A DNA stretch of 18,051 bases from an uncultured Porphyromonadaceae bacterium (GTDB taxonomy: Bacteria; Bacteroidota; Bacteroidia; Bacteroidales; Muribaculaceae). Below the pieces are notes generated by a model that was given only the letters and a program-made list of their open reading frames with translations, did no database searches and was not told the DNA's origin. The position numbers and the translations under genes were made by a program. The DNA lies in NCBI GenBank assembly GCA_947176615.1, contig CAMWRO010000024.1, forward strand, positions 1 to 18,051. The letters run 5' to 3'. Below, one piece after another: positions 6,870-14,451 of the stretch. The first letter of the stretch is position 1; the number at the start of each line of letters is the position of its first letter.

Positions 6870-7822
6870 TTCGTAAAACGGGAGATAATTTTTATAAGTA
6901 ATGATAGATTAATCCATGCCGCTGTTGCAAATATTTTAGATGCAGTCCGGCAATTGGATTTCAGATAGGATTTCAGAAATTTACGATATAGCGGTTGCAG
7001 GGTTGACAAGTATGGTTTGGCATCAGTTTTTGACTTTGCAATGCGCATACTGCATATATTTGCTGCATGTAATATTCCTTTAATAGCCATCGGTTCTAAC
7101 CGTGGGAATCGGGATGATATGAATGTGTATCGTTCAATATTCCCGGTTATAGCATCGAGATGTTTTGGCGAGAAAGTCGAATTAACGATTGATCCCGACC
7201 TTTGTCGGTAGGCATATAATGGTCTACTACCTACCGATATAGTTTCACACAGTGCAATTAGCTTATAAGTAGTGAAAACATCTTCGTGGTAACGTCCCAC
7301 CGGGTAGCGGATGCCTGTTGAAAACATTGAGGTGCGGTATAATTTACGCCATGCAGGGGTGTCTATTGCCGTATCAGTCAGGAATGCTTTCATGCAATTT
7401 TCGTTGCCATTGACAACTTTGTCAACCGACACACCGCCCACAGATAATTCTTGGTCGCGTTCATCAACAAATGTCACTTGACACACGGCCATGTCGGCAT
7501 TGTCTCGTGTAATCCTATTATAAAGATATTCTATATATCCGGGAAGAATATAGTCGTCAGAATCTATGAATGTGATGTATTCTCCTTGCGCAATATCAAT
7601 TCCGGCATTTCGGGCATCTGACAACCCTCCATTAGGTTTATGTATAACTCTGATGCGGTCATCATGTGTCGCATAGTAATCACATCGTTCTCCACTCCCG
7701 TCAGTTGAACCGTCATCAACAAGGATGATTTCAAGGTCGCGATAGCTTTGTGAAATTACACTCTCTACGCATTTGTCAAGAAAAGGCAGGACATTGTATA
7801 TTGGGATGATAACTGAAATCAT
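6866..7822 (-). CDS. Glycosyltransferase family 2 (EpsJ-like)
   Basis: 318-residue family 2 glycosyltransferase with all hallmarks: M-I-S-V-I-I-P-I-Y-N at the N-terminus, L-V-D-D-G-S-T-D-G-S at 34-43, N-G-G-L-S-D-A-R-N-A-G-I at 64-75, and the metal-binding F-I-D-S-D-D-Y at 85-91. Y-H-E-D-V-F-T-T-Y (about 178) is the E-D catalytic-base motif. A C-terminal hydrophobic stretch (about 298-315) probably anchors it to the inner membrane. It lies 9 bp after the polymerase gene and overlaps the DUF1919 gene by 4 nt. It adds one sugar of the repeat unit; which one cannot be read. Confidence 0.93.
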   Translation of the reverse strand: MISVIIPIYNVLPFLDKCVESVISQSYRDLEIILVDDGSTDGSGERCDYYATHDDRIRVIHKPNGGLSDARNAGIDIAQGEYITFIDSDDYILPGYIEYLYNRITRDNADMAVCQVTFVDERDQELSVGGVSVDKVVNGNENCMKAFLTDTAIDTPAWRKLYRTSMFSTGIRYPVGRYHEDVFTTYKLIALCETISVGSRPLYAYRQRSGSIVNSTFSPKHLDAITGNIERYTFISSRFPRLEPMAIKGILHAANICSMRIAKSKTDAKPYLSTLQPLYRKFLKSYLKSNCRTASKIFATAAWINLSLLIKIISRFTK

Positions 7823-7831
7823 GTATGGATA

Positions 7832-9064
7832 CTATTTTCGGTGATAGACATTTAAAGTACCATCCGGTTGGACATTTTCACGCAGCCATTGATAATCATA
7901 ATTTTGAATTATTGATATCGGTAGCGGAGCGATAATATATGGCAGATTAGAGACAGTAAATTGTCTCCATGTAAATAATGTAGTTATCGAGGCACTGAAA
8001 ATGAGAATAGATAGAATTAAATGCCGATATTTAAGGATATATAATGAAAAGACAGGTCCAAGAATTACGATAGGTAATGCCATGCGTCTGTTTATTTCCC
8101 AAAGATTGTAAGTAAAAGCCCACGTTAGGACGATGAGCATAAATATTTTGGTTGACTTATTAAAAGGAATGAAAAATAATGCCAATCCAATAAATAAGTA
8201 TAGAGGTGCATTTCTAGTATATTCCAATATAGTGCCAAATATATTGTGAAAAATGAATCTTTGGGCAAAGCGTTCTGTTGTGTATGCCGATACCATACGT
8301 TCATCGTAAATATGTGATGCGAAGAATTGGATAATTGGAGTCGAATACATAGATATGGCAATCGCGCCAACAAACACAAGAATGTAAATTCCTTTAGGGC
8401 ACCGATTGGGAATTAAAGGCGCAATTAAACAAATCCCAATTAGCCATGCCGTTCCAAAATGGATAATAAAGCCTATAGCTAAGAATAAAAAGTCCCAAAT
8501 AGATCTGTTGTTTATGAAATATCTTTTGGTAATAAAATAACAGATGAACATCATAGCAAATCCATATCTGATGGCATATACAATGTCGTAAAATGGAACC
8601 ATTAGTATAAACATCCAAAAGACAATCCATTTGTTTCGAACACTGATTGATTTATGTCGACAAGTCAGATTATATAATTTTAGAGCTAAACCATAAGCAA
8701 TTGACATAAAAAGCAATCTTAAAAGTTCGAAACTAAGATTTAGGTGGCTAAAAATATAGTCACTGACTAATAAGACAATGTCTCCCCCCCGGAAATACTT
8801 GTTAAATGCTTTGTCGAAGTCCATTGTTTGAATATCGTAAAACACTAAAGCGTGTCGATATGTATCAGCTCTTGGCGGCCAAGATAAAACGGAAAGCAAA
8901 CCTAAGAATAGACACAGCATTATTTGTGCCGGAATATAGTTTTTTTTGCTTTCATTTAATAACTTAGGAATCATTAATATTGGGAATATAATAAACCCAA
9001 TGATTAAAGAACCAAGGTCAAAATTCCGTTTTACTCGGGTATTTGTAAGTGTGGGGTAAAACAT
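7832..9064 (-). CDS. EpsG-like polysaccharide polymerase (Wzy role)
   Basis: 410-residue integral membrane protein with about ten or more hydrophobic segments. It shows motifs seen in EpsG-family polymerases: R-A-D-T-Y-R-H at 65-71 on a loop after the second or third helix, V-Y-A-I-R-Y-G-F-A-M in mid-protein, and I-H-F-G-T-A-W shortly after. Proteins of this type join lipid-linked repeat units on the outer face of the inner membrane. It is the only polymerase candidate in the operon. Residues 92-94 (R-G-G) are encoded over a G7 run. A 93-bp gap separates it from the upstream pyruvyl transferase, the widest inside the operon, with a small hairpin just before the start codon. The ATG at 9064 is the only sensible start. 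AT-rich. Confidence 0.82.
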   Translation of the reverse strand: MFYPTLTNTRVKRNFDLGSLIIGFIIFPILMIPKLLNESKKNYIPAQIMLCLFLGLLSVLSWPPRADTYRHALVFYDIQTMDFDKAFNKYFRGGDIVLLVSDYIFSHLNLSFELLRLLFMSIAYGLALKLYNLTCRHKSISVRNKWIVFWMFILMVPFYDIVYAIRYGFAMMFICYFITKRYFINNRSIWDFLFLAIGFIIHFGTAWLIGICLIAPLIPNRCPKGIYILVFVGAIAISMYSTPIIQFFASHIYDERMVSAYTTERFAQRFIFHNIFGTILEYTRNAPLYLFIGLALFFIPFNKSTKIFMLIVLTWAFTYNLWEINRRMALPIVILGPVFSLYILKYRHLILSILIFSASITTLFTWRQFTVSNLPYIIAPLPISIIQNYDYQWLRENVQPDGTLNVYHRK

Positions 9065-9067
9065 TAT

Positions 9068-9083
9068 TTTACAGTGGTGTAAA
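9068..9083 (-). promoter_or_regulatory. Small hairpin next to the polymerase start codon
   Basis: TTTACA (9068-9073) and TGTAAA (9078-9083) are perfectly inverted around GTGG. The hairpin ends 3 nt before the polymerase ATG, where it could hinder ribosome entry. The rest of the 9065-9157 gap shows no clear promoter or terminator. Confidence 0.3.
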
Positions 9084-9157
9084 TACTTGATTAAATAATT
9101 AAAGAGAGACGTCCAAACTTGTAGAATAACCTTAGATTATGGGGTGAGATGCGAAAA

Positions 9158-10279
9158 TTATATAGTTTTGAGAATCCAATTTAAATCAGATTCCCGAAAT
9201 AGACTCAATTTTGAAGTGCAATTTTCAGAGAGGTAATTAATTGATACGTCATCTATAGATTTATCAGGATTTACTGCACAATGTTCAATCCCAAGTTTTT
9301 TGAGTAGGGAAATTTGTCGGTCATCACCTCCACATGGAGTCAATGCCACGAGAGGTTTTGCGAAATTGACAGCAAATGCGGTTCCATGAAAAGATGAGGT
9401 GACAATTGCGCGAGCATTGGCAAACAGCGTTACAAATTCTTTTACATCAAGGATTTTTCTAAATTCGGCATTGTCAAATTCTTTAACAATGTTCTCGTGC
9501 ACGTCGCCGATGAATATTAGTTTTGCATTATCACATTGTCGTTGAACTTCAGTAGCAATGTCATATATAGCGGAAACTGAATCAAAAGCATATTTTAGAA
9601 TATATACTAAGATGTAGTTTGTGTCGCCAGACTGCCTGATTTTCAATGTGTCAATCCATTCATCGGCCGATAGCAGTAACGTAGGGTCGAGCAATGACTT
9701 TACAGGTGTCGTTATCCCAAGGTTTTCGATTACGGTTATTCCTTGATTGTCACGAACCGAAATGGCATCAAATCTTGAAAGATATTTTTTATACCGCTGT
9801 GAAAATATTCCATCAATGGAACTACAAGCAAAACTTGAGGCAATAGATATCTTTTTCACATTGTCAGGGACAAAACTCAGTAAAAATGCCTTGTCTCCTT
9901 TCATAAATCGCGGATTCCACACTTGGTCGCTACCAGAAATGACGGCATCATATTGACTCCAGTCCCACAATTCAAGTTCCTCTAATGTATTGAATTGACG
10001 AGTCAAAGACAGATGTGTTTCTGCAAATTTTTCAATTTTTAACCGATTTTTCCAATACCGAGATTTTATACCAATATTTCTAAGTATTTTACCGGTAAGT
10101 TGACGTAGTTTGCTGCCCTTTCGATAGCCATGATTGTAATGCCACTCATTGGGAAAGGGATAGTTGATTATATCACAATGGAATCCCAATTTTTCAAGAA
10201 CAATCTGTGACGCATAGGATTGCAGTACAGACCCATAATTGGGAACTTTAAACATTGTTAGTAATGCAACTTTTTTCAT
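9158..10279 (-). CDS. Polysaccharide pyruvyl transferase family protein
   Basis: 373-residue member of the polysaccharide pyruvyl transferase family, GT-B-like enzymes that put ketal-linked pyruvate onto sugars from phosphoenolpyruvate. Features: N-terminal V-P-N-Y-G-S-V-L-Q-S-Y at 12-22, I-S-G-S-D-Q-V-W-N at 114-122, I-S-V-R-D at 173-177, L-D-P-T-L-L at 197-202, and V-T-S-S-F-H-G at 293-299. These are the conserved substrate-pocket motifs. The start overlaps the stop of the upstream Fe-S protein gene by 4 nt. This pair of genes recurs in bacterial EPS clusters, which suggests the two act together. Some members do other glycan chemistry, so pyruvylation is the likeliest but not proven role. 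Confidence 0.88.
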   Translation of the reverse strand: MKKVALLTMFKVPNYGSVLQSYASQIVLEKLGFHCDIINYPFPNEWHYNHGYRKGSKLRQLTGKILRNIGIKSRYWKNRLKIEKFAETHLSLTRQFNTLEELELWDWSQYDAVISGSDQVWNPRFMKGDKAFLLSFVPDNVKKISIASSFACSSIDGIFSQRYKKYLSRFDAISVRDNQGITVIENLGITTPVKSLLDPTLLLSADEWIDTLKIRQSGDTNYILVYILKYAFDSVSAIYDIATEVQRQCDNAKLIFIGDVHENIVKEFDNAEFRKILDVKEFVTLFANARAIVTSSFHGTAFAVNFAKPLVALTPCGGDDRQISLLKKLGIEHCAVNPDKSIDDVSINYLSENCTSKLSLFRESDLNWILKTI

Positions 10280-11469
10280 GACTTAATTTTATTAAGTGTT
10301 TTATAAATTTTACCAATTATTCGATATGGAAAAATTACCGTCCAGTAAATTTGTTTCAATGAAAGAGATGTTCTAAGAGCCTTTATGACTTTGTCACGAC
10401 TTAGTGGGCGATATGCATTTTTATGCATTTGTCCTTCGGTTGCAATGTCGGTGGGTTCAGGGATAAGTGTACACGAACTATTAAGGGTTTCAAGTAATGC
10501 TTTCCCACGTTGAGTGAAGGCAATAGCGATGCTTACTCCCTGATTGTTTGTCTCATAACGTTTTCCCCAAAAATCACCTATACGGATGTCGGCAGATGAA
10601 CTGAGCATCTTATATTTGCAAGTAGTATAGCAGCATTGATTTAGGCAGAAATTACCGAGAAAAAAACGATAGAACAAATCTCCTTGGGATTTCCGAGAGG
10701 TGTATAAGTGTTTTTTTCCTCTAATTTTTAAGTTGTAAGAGTCGTGCCAATCGATTGATTCTCCGCCAGTTGTTGCGTCTGCATTCATTGACCAAGAATC
10801 CTGCCAGCCTGTAGATTTATTGCGCCAACTCGCAAATGTTATTTTCCCGATTTTTTGTGTTAGTTCCGAGGTATATTTATTCCAAAGCAACAACGATGGA
10901 ACTCCGTGGCAGAAAAAATCAAGCAATATAAAATTATCTTCGACCTTAAAGTGCTGAATGTAACGTCGAAAAGAATCAATTTGGCATGGCGTTCCGGTAA
11001 CGAGATATTTTTTGTGGCGGTCAATTGCAAGTAGTGCCTCTGCTGTGTAACTGGGAATATATTTGCTTCCGACAGATGGCATAAAGTCTTCTACTGTAGA
11101 GGCTATATAATGTTCTGCCCGATTTTTTTCAGAATCAAAGCGCACCCCTACAGCCTCATATCCTTGTTCAATTAATTTGCGCCCTATTTCAAAGCCAATC
11201 CCTCCCGAGGAGCACCAGTTGCGGGTGTTTTCATCATTGCTCCATGCCGCAAAAGAAATATTACCAGTCGTTTCAGCCGCTATTTTGTTGTGATTGAATG
11301 CGCATATTTTCAGGCATAGTCCGCACTCGATGCATTTGTCTTGTTCATCAATGACCGGTGCATAAAACCCATTCTGATTTTCGCGTAAATGGATTATTTT
11401 TACAGGACACGCTTTGATACAAACGCCGCATCCATAACAATCATGTAAAGTGGATATATTTTTTTTCAT
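10276..11469 (-). CDS. Fe-S protein related to coenzyme F420 hydrogenase/dehydrogenase beta subunit
   Basis: 397-residue protein with two N-terminal [4Fe-4S] ferredoxin motifs: C-x2-C-x2-C-x3-C at Cys11/14/17/21 and again at Cys46/49/52/56. An FrhB-type flavin-binding region follows, with W-C-S-S-G-G-I-G-F-E near residue 84, T-G-T-P-C-Q-I-D at about 158-165, D-F-F-C-H-G-V-P-S at about 184-192, and R-I-G-D-F-W-G near 298. Such proteins are redox enzymes. In EPS clusters they regularly accompany pyruvyl transferases, but the reaction is unknown and real F420 use is unlikely in Bacteroidales. It starts 9 bp after the flippase stop and overlaps the pyruvyl transferase start by 4 nt. Confidence 0.87.
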   Translation of the reverse strand: MKKNISTLHDCYGCGVCIKACPVKIIHLRENQNGFYAPVIDEQDKCIECGLCLKICAFNHNKIAAETTGNISFAAWSNDENTRNWCSSGGIGFEIGRKLIEQGYEAVGVRFDSEKNRAEHYIASTVEDFMPSVGSKYIPSYTAEALLAIDRHKKYLVTGTPCQIDSFRRYIQHFKVEDNFILLDFFCHGVPSLLLWNKYTSELTQKIGKITFASWRNKSTGWQDSWSMNADATTGGESIDWHDSYNLKIRGKKHLYTSRKSQGDLFYRFFLGNFCLNQCCYTTCKYKMLSSSADIRIGDFWGKRYETNNQGVSIAIAFTQRGKALLETLNSSCTLIPEPTDIATEGQMHKNAYRPLSRDKVIKALRTSLSLKQIYWTVIFPYRIIGKIYKTLNKIKS

Positions 11470-11478
11470 GAAGAATGT

Positions 11479-13026
11479 TTAACGTTTTAATTTAGCTCTT
11501 ATCATACATCTTATGGATTCTTTCTCTTTATTTGAGAATCCTAAAAACCAACTTGTTGCCATGACACTTGCAAGGGAAGTAAATACTAAATAAAACATGG
11601 AGAGAAATTTATTAATTAAGAAACTTTGTATTACAAATTGCTTTAGAGCCAGCGGTGGCAAAGAACTAATTATGACAATTAGCAATGTTGGGATAAACGC
11701 ATATCTGATATAGAACTTGGCAGAAAAACCAATTTGATGGTGACTGAACCAAAATCTCACAATCCCGGCTAAAATGTTAAATAAAATGTTCAGATAGAAT
11801 ATTGATTGAGGAGGCATTCCCATTTTCAATGCGAAATATGCAGCCGGGAGAATTAGTATCAAAACACAACTGACGGTTATCTGATATGCGCGTATATTTC
11901 CAGTTGCTGAAAGTGAAGTCATTAACGGTGAACCGAAAAGACTTCCTGAAAAGCAATCAAAAAGAATCAGGATAACGAAAAGAGACGCGTAGGGAGGGAC
12001 TTCTGTGAGCCAGATTGCTAGAATTTCATTAGCGTTAAGTATGATTGGGAGTGCCATTAACCAAATTAATAGACTTGAAAATTTAATGCCACGGTAAGTA
12101 AGTAATTCCATTGAGTTAATTTCCCCAGCAGCATAAGATTTGGTTATCTGGGGATTAAGTGCGACTTGGAAATTATGAGTTAATGAATTTACCGCACTAG
12201 AAACTTGGTCGGCAATTCCTTTAGCTGCATTCAATGCCGGGCCGAAGAAAACATTGAGTATGATTCCCATACCTTGTCCTCTCATAATCCAAGCAATACT
12301 CCCAAACATATTCCATCCGGCAAAAGCAAGCATTTCTTTGAACAATGTTGGAACATAAGAGAGTCTGAAACGGCATTCTCGAAATAAGCGATGACAAATT
12401 AATATATATGTTAATCCGATAAAAAGTTGGACAGTAACAGTTAAGCCTCCATAGATTCCTAATTTGTCAGCGGTTACAAGTATAAGTAAATATGCGCTTG
12501 ATAATTGTAAAACAGCCTCAGCAATGCTTACAAATGCATAAATATGCATTTTTTCATGAGCGATAATTGCTGCATTGAAAGGTACTCTTATAATGTTTAT
12601 ACAAAATGATAATATGGCAGTTTGATATACAATGTTTGCCCCAGTCATACTTTCGGCAGGAATAACTAATTTGCAATTAACAAACCATAAACCAATTGTT
12701 TCGGCAAAGACAACTACAATACCGGAGATTATCAAATGTATAGTCAGTGATGTCGAGAAAATTAGCTTTAATTGAGGCGAACTGTCTCCATTGTGGCCCA
12801 TTTCATAATTTAAATAACGTTGTGTGGCAGTAGTCATGCAAGCATTTAAAAAGCTGAACATTGTAACGACTCCACCTACCACCATATATACTCCATAATC
12901 GTCCACGCCTAATTCCGCGAGTACAACTCGTGACGTATATAATGTCACAAGCATTATAACAATCATTCGTATATAAAGAAAGAAGGTGTTTTTTGCAATT
13001 CGTTTATTGTTTGAGTGGGATGCCAT
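11479..13026 (-). CDS. Wzx-type polysaccharide flippase (MOP superfamily)
   Basis: 515-residue polytopic membrane protein of the oligosaccharide flippase/MOP group, expected to move undecaprenyl-pyrophosphate-linked repeat units across the inner membrane. It begins S-N-N-K-R-I-A-K-N-T-F-F-L-Y-I-R-M, a standard Wzx opening, and has about 12-14 hydrophobic helices. The ATG at 13026 is chosen over an upstream in-frame ATG at 13107: the added 27 residues would be encoded by the arms of a 13-bp inverted repeat plus T7 tract, would carry no family similarity, and the protein opening fits the family only from 13026. It is the first gene of the AT-rich EPS operon. Its expression must pass the terminator-like hairpin immediately upstream. 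Confidence 0.9.
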   Translation of the reverse strand: MASHSNNKRIAKNTFFLYIRMIVIMLVTLYTSRVVLAELGVDDYGVYMVVGGVVTMFSFLNACMTTATQRYLNYEMGHNGDSSPQLKLIFSTSLTIHLIISGIVVVFAETIGLWFVNCKLVIPAESMTGANIVYQTAILSFCINIIRVPFNAAIIAHEKMHIYAFVSIAEAVLQLSSAYLLILVTADKLGIYGGLTVTVQLFIGLTYILICHRLFRECRFRLSYVPTLFKEMLAFAGWNMFGSIAWIMRGQGMGIILNVFFGPALNAAKGIADQVSSAVNSLTHNFQVALNPQITKSYAAGEINSMELLTYRGIKFSSLLIWLMALPIILNANEILAIWLTEVPPYASLFVILILFDCFSGSLFGSPLMTSLSATGNIRAYQITVSCVLILILPAAYFALKMGMPPQSIFYLNILFNILAGIVRFWFSHHQIGFSAKFYIRYAFIPTLLIVIISSLPPLALKQFVIQSFLINKFLSMFYLVFTSLASVMATSWFLGFSNKEKESIRCMIRAKLKR

Positions 13027-13034
13027 ATTGATAT

Positions 13035-13096
13035 AAAAAAATGTGGGGATACTTCCTTGATTGGTTATCTCAAGGTATTGCACAAGTATCCCCACA
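13035..13096 (-). terminator. Terminator-like leader hairpin with U7 tract directly before the flippase gene
   Basis: On the minus strand TGTGGGGATACTT (13096-13084) pairs perfectly with AAGTATCCCCACA (13054-13042). An inner stem CCTTGA/TCAAGG has a 9-nt loop, with an 8-nt one-sided bulge between the stems. Seven consecutive T residues (13041-13035) follow at once, the form of an intrinsic terminator. The T-tract ends 8 nt before the flippase ATG. No consensus promoter lies between it and that ATG, so EPS transcripts must read through it. It may be an attenuator controlled by the NusG-like protein encoded upstream, or simply the end of the preceding unit. Confidence 0.78.
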
Positions 13097-13191
13097 TCGC
13101 ACAACAAATTTTTCTTTGGGGGATATTAAATTAGTTATATTCTAATCATTTGCTTTGTTGCCTCAATCGAAATTGAAGGAATACAGATTTT

Positions 13192-13221
13192 TTATTCTCT
13201 TGAAAACAGATTGCGGGTGTA
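13192..13221 (-). pseudogene. Relic of a ugd 3' end (last nine codons and stop)
   Basis: On the minus strand, 15 bp after the DUF2971 stop codon, the sequence encodes Y-T-R-N-L-F-S-R-E-stop. The intact ugd ends Y-T-R-D-L-F-S-R-D-stop (14859-14830). Over these 30 bases 25 are identical. The segment is in the same frame as DUF2971 but lies after its stop, and nothing upstream of it resembles ugd. The rest of the region (13097-13191) is AT-rich without a gene. It is best read as the remnant of another ugd allele left by recombination or insertion at this site. Confidence 0.75.
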
Positions 13222-13236
13222 TCGATTTTTGGTGAG

Positions 13237-14034
13237 TCAGAGTGTCTCGATGACGAAGTTGCCGTCTTCGTCAAGAGTTATTTGGGAGAAGGAGATGTGG
13301 GTGTAGTTTTTGCGCTGGCAGAGGGCGCGGATTTCGGCAATTTCGGCGGCAGGGGTATCGATGCCGAAACAGATGTTGCGGAGGGCGGCGATGTCGAAGG
13401 GGACGATTCCGGCTCCGTCGATGCGCACGACGCGATATTCCTGCTCGTATGCCCAGTCGGCTGATTTGTGGAAAATCGCCTCGGTGACATCGGCTCCTTT
13501 GCGCAGGTTCCAAGAGCGGATGTAGTTGAACCGCCGGACTTTATCGTCGTAAATAACCTGTTTTGGGAAACAGAATGTGTCGAGGTCGCGGGAGATGTCA
13601 AACTGTAGGCACACGCCCCGGTGGCTGTCGGCATAGTGGGCCCACATGAGGTTGTTGTCGTTTCTGACGGTCAGACACAGAATGCCGAGGTTGCGGTTAG
13701 TGTCCTTTATGGCGGCAGTAATCCATTGGCGGCCTAAGTCGGGGTTGGATACGACGCTGTTGAACATTGCCGCGAGTTGCCGAATCGGTAGCTTGGGATT
13801 AAGTCCTACAATATAATTGGCCCAGTCGCTGCGGGTGCAGTTGAAGTCGAGCGTTGCAAAACATTCGCGCTTGTCGTTAAACTCGGAGATGCGCGAGAAT
13901 TTCAACGTCTGATTTTCAAGAATCAGCCTCAGGTTGGCTACCGAGGTGTACTTGTAGAGCGGGTTGGGAAACTGGCCGTGCTGCAGTCCGTAGGCAAGCA
14001 ATCGCTGCCTTTCGACGGGGTTAAACGCTGCCAT
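13237..14034 (-). CDS. DUF2971 family protein
   Basis: 265-residue protein of the DUF2971 family, whose biochemical function is unknown. Recognised by P-L-Y-K-Y-T-S (25-31), I-L-E-N-Q-T-L-K-F-S-R-I-S-E-F-N-D (38-54), I-L-C-L-T (118-122), N-L-M-W-A-H-Y-A-D-S-H-R-G-V-C-L-Q-F-D (128-146), and W-A-Y-E-Q-E-Y-R-V-V-R (194-204). The conserved Lys/Tyr, Asn-Asp, His-Tyr and Glu-x-Glu sets look enzymatic. No signal peptide or membrane helix. It follows the HEPN gene by 9 bp and is therefore the third gene of an MNT-HEPN-DUF2971 cassette, which makes a role in toxin-antitoxin or phage-defence biology plausible. G+C-rich compared with the EPS genes downstream. The family assignment is firm, the role is inference. 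Confidence 0.83.
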   Translation of the reverse strand: MAAFNPVERQRLLAYGLQHGQFPNPLYKYTSVANLRLILENQTLKFSRISEFNDKRECFATLDFNCTRSDWANYIVGLNPKLPIRQLAAMFNSVVSNPDLGRQWITAAIKDTNRNLGILCLTVRNDNNLMWAHYADSHRGVCLQFDISRDLDTFCFPKQVIYDDKVRRFNYIRSWNLRKGADVTEAIFHKSADWAYEQEYRVVRIDGAGIVPFDIAALRNICFGIDTPAAEIAEIRALCQRKNYTHISFSQITLDEDGNFVIETL

Positions 14035-14043
14035 TAGAGAAAG

Positions 14044-14451
14044 TTAAAATTGGGCGAGTTTTGCAACAGTTGCGTCGTTGATGCGTTGTCTTAGCGATTG
14101 GGCTTGCTCGATGAGGATTGTCCCTTGGGTTGGTTCAATGGTGAACGTGTTCTGATAGTCGGCTTTTTCACGCATGGTCTGGAGGCGGCTGTACAGAATT
14201 CCGTCCTCGCGGGGGAACTGCCCTGTAAGGACGTAATGTTGGCCGAATTGCGACGAAGTCCCTTTGTGGGTACTGGTTTTTATCCCGTCGGCGAGCATGA
14301 GTGCCGTCACTGCATGGAATACCGAGTAATAAAGCCTGTTGGCGACGAGGTCCCAGTAGTCAAGGTCGGCATTGCGAACTGCTTGCTCCATGTTGCGTGC
14401 TGATTTTTCGAGCAGTAATTCGACGGCGATTTTTCGTTGGTCGGGAGTCAT
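14044..14451 (-). CDS. HEPN domain protein, putative toxin partner of an MNT
   Basis: 135-residue helical HEPN-domain protein of a subgroup different from HepT/DUF86. Motifs: L-V-A-N-R-L-Y-Y-S-V-F-H-A-V-T-A-L-M-L at 35-53, H-K-G-T-S-S-Q-F-G-Q-H-Y-V at 62-74, and M-R-E-K-A-D-Y at 93-99. Arg39 and His46 are spaced as R-x6-H, within the R-x4-6-H range of HEPN ribonucleases, though whether this is the catalytic pair is uncertain. Its start overlaps the upstream nucleotidyltransferase stop by 4 nt (ATGA), giving tight coupling. Such MNT-HEPN pairs act as toxin-antitoxin or RNA-targeting defence modules. DUF2971 follows 9 bp later. Confidence 0.82.
   Translation of the reverse strand: MTPDQRKIAVELLLEKSARNMEQAVRNADLDYWDLVANRLYYSVFHAVTALMLADGIKTSTHKGTSSQFGQHYVLTGQFPREDGILYSRLQTMREKADYQNTFTIEPTQGTILIEQAQSLRQRINDATVAKLAQF

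Noticed and set aside
13042..13096. Invertible promoter of the Mpi type flanked by inverted repeats
   Set aside because: The repeats are only 29 bp apart and followed by a T-tract; known invertible promoters span well over 100 bp and contain a promoter.
13027..13107. 27-residue N-terminal extension of the flippase from the ATG at 13107
   Set aside because: The extra codons coincide with the terminator-like hairpin and T7 run, and the family opening starts at 13026.
13278..13634. Ser/Thr/Pro-rich alternative frame inside DUF2971
   Set aside because: Shadow frame of the G+C-rich DUF2971 coding sequence; no start context or homology signal.
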